Shown: positions 63,136-64,000 of the stretch, piece by piece
Layout: each line of letters opens with the position of its first letter
Numbering within the stretch: the stretch's first letter is position 1
Source: Scolanthus callimorphus
Taxonomy: Eukaryota > Cnidaria > Anthozoa > Actiniaria > Edwardsiidae
Assembly: GCA_033964015.1 (NCBI GenBank)
Contig: CM066913.1
Span: 22,591,854-22,655,853, forward strand
Length of the DNA stretch: 64,000 nucleotides
Reading direction: 5' to 3'
Notes under the pieces: generated by a model
The model's database searches: none
What the model saw: the letters and a program-made list of their open reading frames with translations, nothing else
What the model was told of the DNA's origin: nothing
Translations under genes and position numbers: made by a program

Positions 63136-63177
63136 CCCCCGAAAAGGGGGTAATTCGGTCCCTCCTATACTACTGCT

Positions 63178-63609
63178 ATGGCTAGTTTTAGACGTCAAAC
63201 TATTACTTCATTGAATCTAATTGTTAGAGTTTGGAGTTGTCTAAGTCCCTTTCATTGGAAGGCTAGGGGCATATTGGATAATTCTGGAATCGCACATTAT
63301 TTACTTGATTTAGTGCAAAATGCAAAGTTGGGAGTTGTTAATTTTTATATGACTATTGCAGATGTCTGTAAAACAAGAGAAAAAAAAGGAGAAAAGTTAA
63401 CAGCGGATCAAATCAAACACAGTCTACTTGTCTGTGTAAGTGTTGTGCAAGAAAAAAATACTGTACATGGTCCTGGAAAAAGTTACAACGCTTCCCATAC
63501 GAATCGAGAAGTGCTTAAAAGCGTTATACTGCATTTTGGCAGTCATAATAAAGAAAATCCTGACTGTTTAGCCTTTTCAAGCTCAGAGGAAACTTACACA
63601 GCTAAATAA
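63178..63609 (+). CDS. Hypothetical protein (143 aa) after the terminal-type repeats
   Basis: This is an uninterrupted ATG-started frame beginning MASFRRQTITSLNLIVRVWS directly after the repeat block. It is predicted mostly helical, with LTADQIKHSLLVCVSVVQEK and a Ser/Glu-rich end. Its codons are AT-rich compared with the host exons. No family is recognised. Position suggests it belongs to the same element or to one next to it. The remaining 63610-64000 shows nothing further. Confidence 0.45.
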   Translation: MASFRRQTITSLNLIVRVWSCLSPFHWKARGILDNSGIAHYLLDLVQNAKLGVVNFYMTIADVCKTREKKGEKLTADQIKHSLLVCVSVVQEKNTVHGPGKSYNASHTNREVLKSVILHFGSHNKENPDCLAFSSSEETYTAK

Positions 63610-64000
63610 CATTCAACAAAAGTTCATAACTGAAAAGAAATCCAAAAAGGCTGACGCGACTCATTTCCCTTTGAAGAGATTCTAATTTGAATTTTCATGG
63701 GCGCCGCCATATTGAAAACATGACGTCCCTCTTGTGCTATAAATTATGCAGTTGTTAAAGAGGACAGCATACAGCTTAAGAGGAAATCCGCTTAAAACTC
63801 AAGTAATCTTGAGACAAAGTGGAAACAATTTTTAGATAGAGTATTACAAAACACATTTCCTTGTTTCTAGCATTTTATGAAAGGTATTGATAAAATAAAC
63901 AATTGGCGATAACACCAAGAAGAAATTCCCAAGGAAATCTGAGAATTAATTTTTCGAAGTTGTGAAGATATGGTATTGGCTGTTGATGTTCATTTCATAG

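Larger units (their letters stand above)
60955..63175. mobile_element. Divergent-gene element, copy 2 (longer)
   Basis: The order is a minus-strand gene with zinc finger and P-loop (61447 to about 60955), an 11-bp minisatellite (61563-61770), a double TATA box, an acidic plus-strand gene (61893-62368), a polyadenylation signal (62595-62600), and repeats of the inner terminal sequence (62720-63130). The gene order, finger and C-terminal GGQFY motif match copy 1. The terminal AAAACGAGCTGG sequence of copy 1 is not present: the left edge runs into the DIRS fragment, and the right edge departs near 63165. I cannot assign the family. TATA-driven divergent genes plus a P-loop NTPase could also fit an integrated DNA-virus-like element. 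Confidence 0.62.

Overview
The window looks like a stretch of an anthozoan cnidarian genome, most likely a hexacoral. The grounds are AT-rich DNA, short exons split by intron-sized repeats, clear animal genes (an importin-13 and a ROR-type receptor), and cnidarian-style repeats: Ty3/gypsy, DIRS, a non-LTR retrotransposon and many palindromic MITEs. The organism call is inference; no rRNA or mitochondrial marker is present.

Layout. 1-2.9 kb: 5' part of a decayed Ty3/gypsy element on the minus strand, with LTR, tRNA-Arg primer site, a leader of ten 71-bp repeats, gag, protease and the start of pol. 4.1-19.6 kb: the last 17 exons of importin-13 on the plus strand; its 5' half lies outside the window. 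The introns hold foldback elements, a tRNA-derived tandem repeat and a 128-bp array full of CRE and E-box motifs. 20.4-24.4 kb: intergenic DNA with three palindromic elements. 24.5-35.5 kb: a complete ten-exon ROR-like receptor gene (signal peptide, Ig, Frizzled CRD, kringle, TM, kinase-like domain; 775 aa). The exons join in frame without adjustment, and the kinase domain has lost key catalytic residues. 36.4-37.4 kb: a Harbinger-like MITE with another element inside it. 38.7-40.6 kb: a minus-strand intronless CDS for a secreted protein with a furin-type site, a hydrophobic/coiled N-terminus and a beta-propeller-like C-terminus.

40.7-43.9 kb: a terminal-inverted-repeat element carrying two divergent small genes (C2H2-like zinc finger to the left, acidic protein to the right) around an 11-bp minisatellite, and interrupted by a 1.7-kb foldback element. 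44.5-45.2 kb: two more Harbinger-like MITEs. 45.2-48.8 kb: mostly featureless. 48.9-49.8 kb: a 5'-truncated LINE. 49.7-52.6 kb: repeat-rich DNA with one unknown ORF. 52.6-58 kb: sparse, with duplications, hairpins and one candidate exon. 58.0-60.3 kb: a small TATA-driven ORF and duplicated segments. 60.35-60.95 kb: a DIRS RNase H fragment. 60.9-63.2 kb: a second, longer relative of the divergent-gene element, now with a P-loop NTPase region, followed by another unknown ORF.

The two host genes act in ordinary cell biology (nuclear transport; Wnt5-type receptor signalling). The most unusual content is the pair of related divergent-gene elements. They carry unrelated minisatellites of the same 11-bp period in the same inter-gene position.
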